A DNA stretch of 64,000 bases from an uncultured Dehalococcoidia bacterium (GTDB lineage: Bacteria > Chloroflexota > Dehalococcoidia > Lucifugimonadales > Lucifugimonadaceae): contig CAJXEJ010000002.1 in the NCBI GenBank assembly GCA_913052475.1, positions 1-64,000 on the forward strand, read 5' to 3'. Shown in pieces: positions 55,428-63,949 of the stretch (within the stretch, counting starts at the first letter, position 1; each line of letters starts with the position of its first letter). The notes below the pieces were generated by a model that worked only from the letters and a program-made list of their open reading frames with translations, made no database searches and had not been told where the DNA came from. Position numbers and translations under genes: made by a program.

Positions 55428-55976
55428 CTAGGCGAAGAACGCCAGCCGCACAGCGTTGAGGATCACCGCACCGATAACTCCGGTTGCAATGTCATCGAAC
55501 ATGATCCCCCACCCGCCGGGCCAAGCCTCGATCTTTCGCACACCGAAAGGTTTCAGGATATCTAGCGCTCGAAACATGAAGAAACCGCCAATCATCCACG
55601 GCCATGTGACCGGCAGAAAAATCACCGTTACCCACACGCCAACCCATTCGTCGATGACACCCCGCTTGGGATCGTGGTCGTCGTCCGAGTCGATGTAACC
55701 AGTCGCCCAGATTCCCACTACCGTAACGACCGCAATCAACCCAAAGAACCACACTGAATCGCCAGAACCGCCAAACACCGAAATATCCAGCAGCCAGTAA
55801 GCCACGAGCGCAGCGAACGTACCAACCGTCGCTGGAGCCACAAACGGCCACCGACCCGAACCAAGGCCTGTGGCAATCATCTCTGCTACGAACGAAACTG
55901 CTGGATTCTTTGGAGATTTGGAGGGTGAACTCGACAATGCTTTATCCGGTGTTTTTGAGTCCAGCGGCAACGCCAT
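55428..55976 (-). CDS. pgpA: Phosphatidylglycerophosphatase A
   Basis: This 182-residue membrane protein has the PgpA signature: GSGRWPFVAPATVGTF, VIDEWVGVWV, FFMFRALDILKPFGV and GGWGIMFDDIATG, including the acidic Mg2+-binding residues. It dephosphorylates phosphatidylglycerophosphate to phosphatidylglycerol. The N-terminal 35 residues before the core are hydrophilic and variable. The ATG at 55976 overlaps the 3' end of the upstream ppc-like gene by 35 nt, and a later start (MIATGLGSG, 55880) is possible. Confidence 0.93.
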   Translation of the reverse strand: MALPLDSKTPDKALSSSPSKSPKNPAVSFVAEMIATGLGSGRWPFVAPATVGTFAALVAYWLLDISVFGGSGDSVWFFGLIAVVTVVGIWATGYIDSDDDHDPKRGVIDEWVGVWVTVIFLPVTWPWMIGGFFMFRALDILKPFGVRKIEAWPGGWGIMFDDIATGVIGAVILNAVRLAFFA

Positions 55977-56940
55977 TGATCGACAGCAGCAATGAGACCT
56001 GAAGATAATTCAAAGGATCGACGTAGTATTCCCGCACCGCAAGTGTCCGTTTTAGCACCAGCTGGTGATCGAGGAGATTTTCCTGTTCGGTAATCCGCAG
56101 TAGCTCATTGATCGTCTTGTTTCGCTCTTCTTTGATGTCTTCGAAGATGTGGATAAGACTCGGATCGACAAGCGTGTCGACATAGCGACCAGCGATCTCC
56201 ATGCTCGACTTCACGAGCGTCATTTCGACATTCGATATAAGCGTATTGAATAATGCCCACTCCCGATTCATCTCGGCAAGAACATCTTCCATGTAGTACA
56301 TGATGTTGCGAGCTTCGGACGCCGGTTCCGGTCGAGTGGGGCGTAGTTCATCGGTCTGCAGAATCTCTTCGATTACTTCCGATAATCGGCGGTTTATTCG
56401 ACGAATTTCCGACTCCCAAAGTCGTGGATTCGAGCGTTCGTTCAACATTTCGCCAACGCGTCGAAGTTTGCTCAGTATCGAAAGACACGCCGCTTCAGTC
56501 GGGTGAGCGGTGTATAGGGTTCGAACTTCGAGACGATCGATGACATTGCCGATCTCCTCTTTCGAAATTTTCGCCTCACGAACTCGAGCAAACACCTCTT
56601 CAAGCCACTCTTGACGAGCACCCGCAGCGCCTTTGAACTCGATTCGGGGGTGTTGCTCGGCGACGTTTGCTATGTGGAAATAACTTGTGAACGCTCCAAC
56701 GGTTCGAATGACCATCCACAGGGAAGACTCATCAAGCTTCTTGATCAATTCTCCGCGCATCTCTGGATTCGGCGATTCACGAAGGGTTCGAGTCGAAACG
56801 CGAACGTACTCGATCAAGTCGTAGATCTCTTCGTTCAAGAGATTGCTGACGGTATCGCCGAACATGTCGACCAATCGCCGAATATTAGCTCGAAGTTCAG
56901 CGTCTTCGCTATCGAACGAAGTTATGTCGTGAGTGCTCAT
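55942..56940 (-). CDS. PEP carboxylase-like protein lacking the central catalytic region
   Basis: The 332-residue ORF begins like PEP carboxylase, including ANVAEQHPR and YTAHPTEA (His146, equivalent to the catalytic His138). It follows the family to ARNIMYYMEDV near residue 220. It then joins directly to the family's C-terminal part, FNTLISNVEMTLVKSSMEIA and REYYVDPLNYLQ, and ends with the canonical GVAAGLKNTG. Compared with typical enzymes of 880-940 residues about 550 are absent, including the GRGGSIGRGG-type loop. The reading frame is open across the join. It may be a non-catalytic remnant, a regulatory paralogue or an assembly artefact. Normal PEPC activity is not expected. Confidence 0.8.
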   Translation of the reverse strand: MSTHDITSFDSEDAELRANIRRLVDMFGDTVSNLLNEEIYDLIEYVRVSTRTLRESPNPEMRGELIKKLDESSLWMVIRTVGAFTSYFHIANVAEQHPRIEFKGAAGARQEWLEEVFARVREAKISKEEIGNVIDRLEVRTLYTAHPTEAACLSILSKLRRVGEMLNERSNPRLWESEIRRINRRLSEVIEEILQTDELRPTRPEPASEARNIMYYMEDVLAEMNREWALFNTLISNVEMTLVKSSMEIAGRYVDTLVDPSLIHIFEDIKEERNKTINELLRITEQENLLDHQLVLKRTLAVREYYVDPLNYLQVSLLLSINGVAAGLKNTG

Positions 56941-56995
56941 TCAAATATTCTTTCGGTCACCCGCCAAAAGATGATCAGATCCTGCTAATAAGCGG

Positions 56996-57769
56996 CTACA
57001 GCCAGGCCAATGCCCAACCAAGTGTTTGTTCAGTATTTCCAGTTGGACCATATTCGCAACCAACCCAACCCTCGTAGCCGATCTCATCGAGATGCTTGAG
57101 CAGATAATCGTAATTAATTTCACCCGAGCCCGGCTCGTGCCGTCCGGGATTGTCGGCGAGTTGTATGTGCTTGATCGACGGTAGGATTTCTTTCACGGTC
57201 ATAGCAAGGTCCCCCTCCATGATCTGCATGTGGTAGAAGTCGTACAGCAATGCCAAGTTCGAATGGTTCGCCTCCGCGATCGCTTCGAGCCCCTGTGTCG
57301 AGGTGTTGACGAAGAATCCCGGCTGATCACGTGTGTTGATGGGCTCGACCAACGCGACCACACTAACCTTGCCAAGTTCTTCAGCTGCATGCCGAATGTT
57401 GGCGATAAACGTGTCATGCGCTTCGTCTGGATCGACATCATCGATGGGTCCACAGCCGATGTTTACTCCGATGCACCCAAGTCCCGCTGCATACTCAGCA
57501 GCCTGGGCGGTTCGTTCTTTGTACAGATCCATTCGATCTGCCCGAAGGCCGATGTTATTTATTCCGGTATCAGGATCGCTAACAGGCAAATTGATGATGA
57601 CGTGTTTGAGGTTGTTACGATCTAGACGCTCGACGATCCGATCAATCTCTAACGAGTACGGAGCCTGAAGTTCAACACCCTTGAACCCAGCGCGCGCTGC
57701 AGCGTCGTAGCGATCGATCAGATCGTACTCATTAAACATCCACTGCAAATTAGCTTCGAGCTTTGGCAT
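56996..57769 (-). CDS. Hydroxypyruvate isomerase-like TIM-barrel protein 1
   Basis: From ATG 57769 (ribosome site GAGAGAAAA) the 257-residue protein starts MPKLEANLQWMFNEYDLIDR. It shows FKGVELQAPY, NIGCGPIDD, VALVEPINTRDQPGFFV with the metal Glu, YDFYHMQIMEGDL and QLADNPGRHEPGSGEINY. These are features of the AP-endonuclease-2-fold hydroxypyruvate isomerase (Hyi) family, which interconverts hydroxypyruvate and tartronate semialdehyde or related ketoses. It is tandem with a paralogue 73 bp upstream. The track start at 57805 adds 12 non-conserved residues. Confidence 0.88.
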   Translation of the reverse strand: MPKLEANLQWMFNEYDLIDRYDAAARAGFKGVELQAPYSLEIDRIVERLDRNNLKHVIINLPVSDPDTGINNIGLRADRMDLYKERTAQAAEYAAGLGCIGVNIGCGPIDDVDPDEAHDTFIANIRHAAEELGKVSVVALVEPINTRDQPGFFVNTSTQGLEAIAEANHSNLALLYDFYHMQIMEGDLAMTVKEILPSIKHIQLADNPGRHEPGSGEINYDYLLKHLDEIGYEGWVGCEYGPTGNTEQTLGWALAWL

Positions 57770-57842
57770 TTTTCTCTCTATTTGTGATACCCGACTGTCG
57801 AACATCGTTGGATGTCGATATTGAAACCTGACTTACTACGAA

Positions 57843-58619
57843 CTACAAGTACTTCGCTGCCCAGCCGAGGCCAGCGACAGTGTCGCCAGCAGGTACGTAC
57901 TCGCAACCAATCCACCCGTCGTAGCCTTTGGAATCGATGTATGGCAGCAGAAAATCGTAGTTGATCTCGCCCGTACCAGGTTCGTGTCGACCGGGGTTGT
58001 CGGCAAGCTGGAAGTGGCCGATAACATCGAGGTTGACATCGATAGCGCGGGTTATGTCGCCTTCCATGATTTGCATGTGATAGATGTCGTATTGAACCTT
58101 CACGTTGTCGGCACCAGCCGCTTCGACTGCGGCACGGCTCTGGTTCGTACGGAACACCGAATATCCGGAAATGTCGATTGTGTTGATCGCCTCGAGAAGA
58201 ATTGTGGCGTCAGTTCCAGCAACAGCCCTGGACGCAAACTTCAGATTTTCGATTAATGTCTCGTGCATCGTTATTGCACTCACACCCAAAGTCGCCTTGC
58301 CTGCAAGAACCGTAAGTCGGTCGCAACCCAACACCTTGGCGTACTCAACAGCAGTGCCAACACCATCCTGAAATTCGCCAACCCGATCCGGGAACGAAGC
58401 GCAACCACGGTCTCCAGCGTTCCAGTCACCTGCAGGAAAATCGAATAGCACTTGCGTCAGACCGTTCTCGTCGAGTTTTTCCTTGATCTGCTCAGCAGGA
58501 AAGTCGTATGGAAACAGATATTCCACACCCTTGAAACCGGCCTTCGCTGCCGCCTCAAATCGATCAAGGAACTCGACCTCAGTGAACATCAACGAAAGGT
58601 TGGCAGCAAGTCTGGTCAT
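57843..58619 (-). CDS. hyi: Hydroxypyruvate isomerase-like TIM-barrel protein 2
   Basis: The 258-residue paralogue begins MTRLAANLSLMFTEVEFLDR and has FKGVEYLFPYD, LFDFPAGDWNAGDRG, ILLEAINTIDISGYSV, YDIYHMQIMEGDI and LADNPGRHEPGTGEINY. It matches Hyi more closely than its neighbour, notably GVEYLFPYD and FPAGDW. A role in glyoxylate/tartronate semialdehyde metabolism is likely. The pair probably diverged in substrate, since the N-terminal substrate-facing loops differ while metal-binding segments are conserved. Confidence 0.9.
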   Translation of the reverse strand: MTRLAANLSLMFTEVEFLDRFEAAAKAGFKGVEYLFPYDFPAEQIKEKLDENGLTQVLFDFPAGDWNAGDRGCASFPDRVGEFQDGVGTAVEYAKVLGCDRLTVLAGKATLGVSAITMHETLIENLKFASRAVAGTDATILLEAINTIDISGYSVFRTNQSRAAVEAAGADNVKVQYDIYHMQIMEGDITRAIDVNLDVIGHFQLADNPGRHEPGTGEINYDFLLPYIDSKGYDGWIGCEYVPAGDTVAGLGWAAKYL

Positions 58620-58777
58620 CTGGTGTGGTTCTCCGTGGGATTCTCAAGGGTGAACAGGAGGCTGTTCGATTTATCTTCGGCGCGGTGAACAAATGATGTG
58701 CGCCAGCGACACTCAATCATACTTGCCAGATTTGGAAGTTGCGGAGAAAAGGCGCAGCCAACGTTCGCGATCGTCGA

Positions 58778-59578
58778 TTAGTAGTAGATCGCCGTGCCGA
58801 CTCCGCCACCTGCGGCGATTCCGTCACCGTTAACAGCAATAGACAGCGGAGAGGCCAGCATCGTGACCACGTAAGCGATGTCAGAAGCGTCGATGATCGT
58901 ACGGGACGAATTCCCTTGCGCCATCCTACTTTCGATCTCTTCTTCGCTTACACCCTCCGCTTCGGCACGATCCGCAACCACTCTCTCAGTCGCTTCCGTA
59001 CGAGTCATTCCTGGATGAATCACAGTAACATTGATCCCACTAGGTCCTAGTTCATCCGCAAGGTTTTTCGTCATCGCAGAGACCGCCACGTTTCGCATCG
59101 ATCCAACAACCGTGCCAGTACTTCGCGAAGCTAATCCAGAAATATTGATAATCCGACCACAGTTCTGCTCGGTCATCACTGGTGCCACTTCGCGAGCGCA
59201 TCTCAGGTAACCCATAACTTTGACATTCATATGATCGTTGAACTCTTCTGTGGTCACTTCGGCCAGTGTCGAAACGGTGCTCTGCCCACCAGGTCGTGCG
59301 GCGCAGTTCACGAGTATGTCAATGCCGCCCATGATCGATTTCGCCGCGGCAATAAGGCTGCGAACGCTGTTATCAGATCCGGTATCGGCAACTACTCCGG
59401 TCACAGTGGAACCCGTTTCGTTCGTTAGTTCTTCGGCAGTTGCGTCGAGCGCTTCTTTGCCTCGGGAGGCGATGACGACGATCACACCCTCTTCCGCAAG
59501 CATCCGGGCTATCGCCTTGCCGATTCCACGGCTACCACCGGTAACAATCGCCCGTTTACCAAGAAGTTTTAGATCCAT
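58778..59578 (-). CDS. SDR-family protein lacking the YxxxK active site
   Basis: The Rossmann part is standard: VTGGSRGIGKAIA, VADTGS, NCAARPGG and the Ser region INISGLAS. Where YxxxK is expected the sequence reads VGSMRN, placing Val158 and Arg162 at the Tyr and Lys positions. The following VSAMTKNLADELG and VTVIHPGMTRT continue the family. Canonical dehydrogenase catalysis is therefore doubtful. It may bind NAD(P) for a different reaction. It sits between the Hyi-like pair and the amidase on the same strand. Confidence 0.85.
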   Translation of the reverse strand: MDLKLLGKRAIVTGGSRGIGKAIARMLAEEGVIVVIASRGKEALDATAEELTNETGSTVTGVVADTGSDNSVRSLIAAAKSIMGGIDILVNCAARPGGQSTVSTLAEVTTEEFNDHMNVKVMGYLRCAREVAPVMTEQNCGRIINISGLASRSTGTVVGSMRNVAVSAMTKNLADELGPSGINVTVIHPGMTRTEATERVVADRAEAEGVSEEEIESRMAQGNSSRTIIDASDIAYVVTMLASPLSIAVNGDGIAAGGGVGTAIYY

Positions 59579-59599
59579 GCTGTTGTGACTCCTACTAGC

Positions 59600-61030
59600 T
59601 CACCCAACCACATCCGGTCGCTGTTTCCAATAATTCGTCTCGCCTTCAAACGCACTGGCAAGTTGCAAAAGCCCCATCTCGTCACGAGGTCGACCGACCA
59701 ACTGCAACCCAACCGGTAAACCGTCGTTAGTGAAGCCGGCAGGAATCGACATCGCAGGTAACCCGGTCACCGAAATCGTGTAGCACGGCCACATCCAATC
59801 GAGATACGTTTCGAGTTCAATACCATTGATTTCAGTCGGATACTCCTTTTCGATTGAGAACGGTGGAACCGAAGTAACCGGCAATGCGAGGAATTCGTAC
59901 CTGTTGAAGAACACCATCAGCTGCTCCCACAATCGAGTGCGCAGCCGTTCTGCGTGAGCGACGTCTATTGCCGACATTTCAAGACCACGTTCAGCGTTCC
60001 AGATGACGGTTTCTTTCATTTTGTCGCGATGATCCCGAAGGTGAATTTCGTGCTTGATGCCGAAGCCGTACGCCCTGATCGACTGGAATATTTCGTCGGT
60101 AGACGAAAGATCAGGCTCGTCGTTCTCAACAATGCAGCCAAGATCCTCAAAAACGTGCTTTTGCGACTCCGTAACTCGACTGTTTTCGGCGTCGATGGGT
60201 CGTCCACCTAGATCTTTGCTCCAGGCGATCCGAACGTCTTTGAAATCGCGCTCCAACGACCCTGGATATCGTTCGTCAGATTCCTGTATCGACACCGGCG
60301 ACCGCTTATCGTGCCCCGCCATCACGCTTAGCTGAAGCGCAACGTCGTCGACCGTGCGCCCCATCGGGCCATCAGTCGAAAGAGTTGTCCATCCGAGATC
60401 GCTGTTTACAACCGGCACTCGCCCCGGAGTTGGACGAATACCAACCACATTCGACCATGCCGCCGGGTTCCTCAGCGATCCACCCAAATCCGAACCGGTA
60501 GCAATTGAGACCATCCCCGTCGCTAGCGCAACACCTGCACCACCCGAGCTACCACCGCAAGTCATGCGAACGTCGTAGGGATTTTTAGTCGAACCGAACA
60601 CCGAATTGAACGTCTGCGATCCGGCCCCGAATTCCGGAGTGTTCGATTTACCAATAACAATCGCACCAGCCCGTTTCACTCGCTCAACGATAAGCGCATC
60701 ACTAGAAGGTACAAAATCTTTGTAGATCGGAGATCCCTGCGTGGTACGAATCCCGGCAGTGTTCTGTAAATCCTTGATAGCGACTGGAAGCCCAGAAAGC
60801 GGCCCCATTTCCTCACCCGCCAGCCGGGCCCTGTCTGCCTCACACGCCTGATCCAAAGCCGATTCGGCGACCATCGTGACCATTGCGTTCACGGCAGGAT
60901 TTACGTGTTCGATTTGATCCAAATGAGCCTGAACAAGCTCCTCCGCCAAAATCTCGCCATCAGCAATCAACCTTGCTTGTTCTCGGGCTGTTTTGAAAAC
61001 CAACTCTGAACTCAAAGAACTGTCCGACAA
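59600..61030 (-). CDS. Amidase (amidase signature family)
   Basis: The Ser-cisSer-Lys triad is present: Lys in PVAIKDLQNT, cis-Ser in CGGSSGGAGVALA and Ser in TGSDLGGSLRNPA. The 476-residue protein is in the size range of amidases and GatA-like enzymes, but the C-terminal part (YPTEINGIELETYLDWMWPC, GLPAMSIPAGF) fits a free amidase better than GatA. It hydrolyses an unknown amide. The track start (61090) gives 20 odd residues. TTG 61030 follows GGAG with 8-nt spacing and begins at SDSSLSSELVFKT, so I prefer it. Confidence 0.87.
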   Translation of the reverse strand: MSDSSLSSELVFKTAREQARLIADGEILAEELVQAHLDQIEHVNPAVNAMVTMVAESALDQACEADRARLAGEEMGPLSGLPVAIKDLQNTAGIRTTQGSPIYKDFVPSSDALIVERVKRAGAIVIGKSNTPEFGAGSQTFNSVFGSTKNPYDVRMTCGGSSGGAGVALATGMVSIATGSDLGGSLRNPAAWSNVVGIRPTPGRVPVVNSDLGWTTLSTDGPMGRTVDDVALQLSVMAGHDKRSPVSIQESDERYPGSLERDFKDVRIAWSKDLGGRPIDAENSRVTESQKHVFEDLGCIVENDEPDLSSTDEIFQSIRAYGFGIKHEIHLRDHRDKMKETVIWNAERGLEMSAIDVAHAERLRTRLWEQLMVFFNRYEFLALPVTSVPPFSIEKEYPTEINGIELETYLDWMWPCYTISVTGLPAMSIPAGFTNDGLPVGLQLVGRPRDEMGLLQLASAFEGETNYWKQRPDVVG

Positions 61031-61141
61031 ATCTACGACTCCAAAACCGTGCCCGAGACACCACGCAAAACGACTCCCAGCAGAATTCAACTTGGGATCG
61101 TGATAGTAACTCTATTTACGTTTACATGGGCGGTCAGGAAG

Positions 61142-62122
61142 CTACCACCAGGTTTTACCTTCGATTTCCGATTGCTTGAACTTGAAGTCCTCGCCGTAAA
61201 TCCCGGTCGAAAGATACTTCCAGCCGCCATCAGCAAACATCGCAACAATGTTGCCTTCACGCCCCTCCTTCGACCACTTCTGGGCAGTTTTCAGGGCTGT
61301 TGCGAAGGTCGCTCCCGACGATACGCCGACAAAATATCCGGCATCGGTAAGCAATCGTCGTGTCCAGTAGAACGCCTCTTCACCGTCGATGAGAATACGA
61401 CTGTCGAGCTTGTCCAAATCAAGGATCGGCGGGATGAATCCATGTTCGATCGAGCGAAGCCCCTGCACTTTGTCGTCGGGATGCGGTGCAGTAGCAATAA
61501 TCTGCACATCCGGATTGTGCTCACGAAGTGCCTTGCCTACTCCCATCAAAGTTCCACCGGTACCTAGACCGGCCACGAACGCGTCTACGTCTAGTAGATC
61601 TCGTGCGATTTCTGGACCCGTCGTTTTGTAGTGAGCCATCGGATTTGCATTATTACCGTATTGGAACGGCATGTAGTACGACGGATTTTCCTCGCCGATT
61701 TGCTTTGCCATGAGAATCGACTCGTTCGTACCTTTGTCGGCATGCGAGAGAATTGCTTCAGCACCAAACGATTCAAGCAGTTGGACTCGTTCCGGTGGCA
61801 CGCTCGCCGGCATCACAACTTTGACGTTGTAACCCTTGATTCGCCCGATCATCGCCAACCCAAGCCCGGTATTGCCGGAGGTCGGTTCGAGGATGGTATC
61901 CCCCGGTTTGATTAGACCTTCGTCTTCAGCTGTCTGGATCAGAGATCGAGCCGCACGGTCCTTTAGCGATCCTGTCGGATTGACCGATTCAAGCTTGCCG
62001 TAAATCTTGATCTTTGGGTCGGGGCTCAGGATCGACACATCGACCAATGGCGTATTGCCAATGGCTTGGAGTGCATCTTTCTTCACCGCTGTGAACGGCG
62101 CGACAAAGGTTGAGGCCAACAT
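61142..62122 (-). CDS. Cysteine synthase (CysK/CysM family)
   Basis: The 326-residue fold-type II PLP enzyme has IGNTPLVDV, the PLP Lys in NPTGSLKDR, the substrate loop TSGNTG, and GTGGTLMGVG. The pattern leans toward actinobacterial CysM (O-phosphoserine or CysO-linked) because of the KTTGPEI and GRIKGYNV context, but CysK cannot be excluded. It makes cysteine from an activated serine and a sulfide donor. It is followed upstream on the same strand by moeB-like and rrf2 genes, suggesting a sulfur-assimilation unit. Confidence 0.92.
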   Translation of the reverse strand: MLASTFVAPFTAVKKDALQAIGNTPLVDVSILSPDPKIKIYGKLESVNPTGSLKDRAARSLIQTAEDEGLIKPGDTILEPTSGNTGLGLAMIGRIKGYNVKVVMPASVPPERVQLLESFGAEAILSHADKGTNESILMAKQIGEENPSYYMPFQYGNNANPMAHYKTTGPEIARDLLDVDAFVAGLGTGGTLMGVGKALREHNPDVQIIATAPHPDDKVQGLRSIEHGFIPPILDLDKLDSRILIDGEEAFYWTRRLLTDAGYFVGVSSGATFATALKTAQKWSKEGREGNIVAMFADGGWKYLSTGIYGEDFKFKQSEIEGKTWW

Positions 62123-62190
62123 TAATTCTTTCGTATTTAACTTAGACTCGTTAGGTAATGCCTTAGGAAAGGTTGTCTAGTGCCGGTCGA

Positions 62191-63048
62191 TTAATCGGCC
62201 GACACCATCTGCTCTTCTATCGGTGCTGGGGGCAGAATGCCGCAGAAAATCTCGTAATCGATCAGTTCTGTGACTTCCGGGTTGGCTCCGCAAAGTTTGC
62301 AATCTGGGTTCTGACGAATCTTGATCTCTCGGAAATCCATCGTCAGCGCATCGATCAACAGCATTCGGCTCTTCAGAGTCTCACCAACACCCATTGCGAG
62401 CTTGATGACTTCCAAAGCCTGAATCGAACCGACCAGTCCAGGAAGCGCGCCAATAACGCCAGCTTCAGAACAGTTCGGAACTTCACCGGGAGGTGGAGGG
62501 TCGGGGAACATGCAGCGGTAGCAACCACTACCCGGCTGGTACGTTGTAGCCTGACCGTCGAAGACCAGAATGGCCCCATCAACAAGCGGTTTACCAGCGA
62601 GGAACGCTGCATCGTTTACTAGATATCTAGTTGCGAAGTTGTCGGCCCCGTTCACGATAATATCGTAGTTGGGAATGATGTCCATCGCACTGTCGGAATT
62701 GATCGGCTCCTCGTGGAGGATGACGTTCACTTCCGGGTTGTGGGCTTCGATCGTTTCCTTGGCGGAAATAACCTTTGAGCGACCAACATCTGCATCGGTG
62801 TGCAGAATCTGTCGCTGCAGGTTAGAAACGTCCACGGTGTCGAAATCGACGATACCAAGGGTTCCGATTCCGGCTAGTGCAAGATAAAGCGCCACCGGTG
62901 AGCCAAGCCCACCTGCGCCGACGATCAGCACCTTTGAATCGATCAGTTTTCGCTGGCCTACACTGCCGACGCCATCCATGATCAGGTGGCGGCTATAGCG
63001 CTGTACCTGTCCGGGCGTTAGTGGCGTGATGCCGTTGGTCTCTGCCAT
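62191..63048 (-). CDS. moeB: ThiF/MoeB-family adenylyltransferase
   Basis: The E1-like enzyme has RYSRHLIMDGVGSVGQ, the nucleotide loop VGAGGLGSPVALYLA, DFDTVDVSNLQRQILH, GCYRCMFPD and CKLCG zinc cysteines, and the PNCSEAG thiol loop. It adenylates the C-terminal Gly of a ThiS/MoaD/CysO-like sulfur carrier. The 285-residue protein from ATG 63048 (ribosome site AAAGGGAC) replaces the track start, whose extra 47 residues are not conserved. No rhodanese domain is fused. No carrier protein gene lies in the window. Its place beside the cysteine synthase suggests a CysO-type route. Confidence 0.92.
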   Translation of the reverse strand: MAETNGITPLTPGQVQRYSRHLIMDGVGSVGQRKLIDSKVLIVGAGGLGSPVALYLALAGIGTLGIVDFDTVDVSNLQRQILHTDADVGRSKVISAKETIEAHNPEVNVILHEEPINSDSAMDIIPNYDIIVNGADNFATRYLVNDAAFLAGKPLVDGAILVFDGQATTYQPGSGCYRCMFPDPPPPGEVPNCSEAGVIGALPGLVGSIQALEVIKLAMGVGETLKSRMLLIDALTMDFREIKIRQNPDCKLCGANPEVTELIDYEIFCGILPPAPIEEQMVSAD

Positions 63049-63250
63049 GTCCCTTTGTTTTCCTCTTATGAATTCCCGATTGATACCCGCATTTTCGAGT
63101 TCGATCGGATCAGTACCTATAAATTCTACTCCGCAGTTCGACGAATATTGCATTCTTGTGCCGAAATGGCGCGCCACCCGCGGATTCAAGCAACTAATTG
63201 TGCGATTAGATTCAGTGCAGACCGCCTAGATGCAACCATTCGGTTGGACT

Positions 63251-63709
63251 CTAGAAGTTCGTTTGAACTGGCGATACCGATGCCATCGACATCTGCTGGT
63301 TCATTAGTTCACTGATTCTTACTTTGCTTAAGTGCTCCAGCAGCATCGTTTCCACATCACTCCAGAGTTCGCGCTGCGAACAAGCCCCGGAGAGCCTACA
63401 GTCAGCCGGCTCTTCGACACAGTCGATGGGCGCCAGGGAATAATCGACGGAATTCACGACATCACTTACAGATATTTCATCGGCGGTTTTTGCGAGTTTG
63501 TGCCCTCCCTGCGGACCTCTGCGTGATTCGACAAGTCCCGATTTTTGCAATTCGGAGCAAATACGAAGTAAGTACGGTTCAGGGATGTGCTGAGCACGAG
63601 CGATGTCAGATGTAGAGGTGAATTCGGGATGTTCCTGTCCTTCATGATCTTGCTGCGCGAGATAAACCAAGGTTCTAACCCCGTAGTCCACCTTCATCGG
63701 TACCAGCAT
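63251..63709 (-). CDS. Rrf2-family transcription regulator
   Basis: The 152-residue winged-helix protein starts MLVPMKVDYGVRTLVYLAQ behind GAGG. It has the recognition helix region ARAQHIPEPYLLRICSELQK and the wing GLVESRRGPQGGHKLAK. Three cysteines in DCVEEPADCRLSGACSQREL match the iron-sulfur ligand spacing of IscR/NsrR-like members closely. It probably senses Fe-S status, sulfide or NO, and its place upstream of moeB and cysteine synthase suggests it controls them. No operator could be defined. Confidence 0.92.
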   Translation of the reverse strand: MLVPMKVDYGVRTLVYLAQQDHEGQEHPEFTSTSDIARAQHIPEPYLLRICSELQKSGLVESRRGPQGGHKLAKTADEISVSDVVNSVDYSLAPIDCVEEPADCRLSGACSQRELWSDVETMLLEHLSKVRISELMNQQMSMASVSPVQTNF

Positions 63710-63949
63710 GATCAGTCCTCTAGAAGCAGAAAGTCAGTCGTTCGAGTGTAAAATGAAGCGCCACACACTCAAAAAGCCTTATCCGAGCCTAGTTCATTTC
63801 GAATTGAACTCAATCGTCTCCCTATGATACCACTCGAACACGTTTCCTGACCCTGTGAGTCGACTATTGTTTTCATCACCAGCCCAGCAATGAATTCGTC
63901 TATTTATAGTTCGATCTAAATCTCCATCTACGTGGTACGATTAACGGCT
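63710..63949. promoter_or_regulatory. Divergent region upstream of rrf2
   Basis: These 240 A/T-rich bases should contain the rrf2 promoter on the minus strand and that of the partial gene at the right edge. I see no clear dyad operator. Confidence 0.35.

Noticed and set aside
59600-61030. Amidase as GatA of the tRNA amidotransferase
   Set aside because: No gatB or gatC nearby, and the C-terminal half fits a free amidase better.
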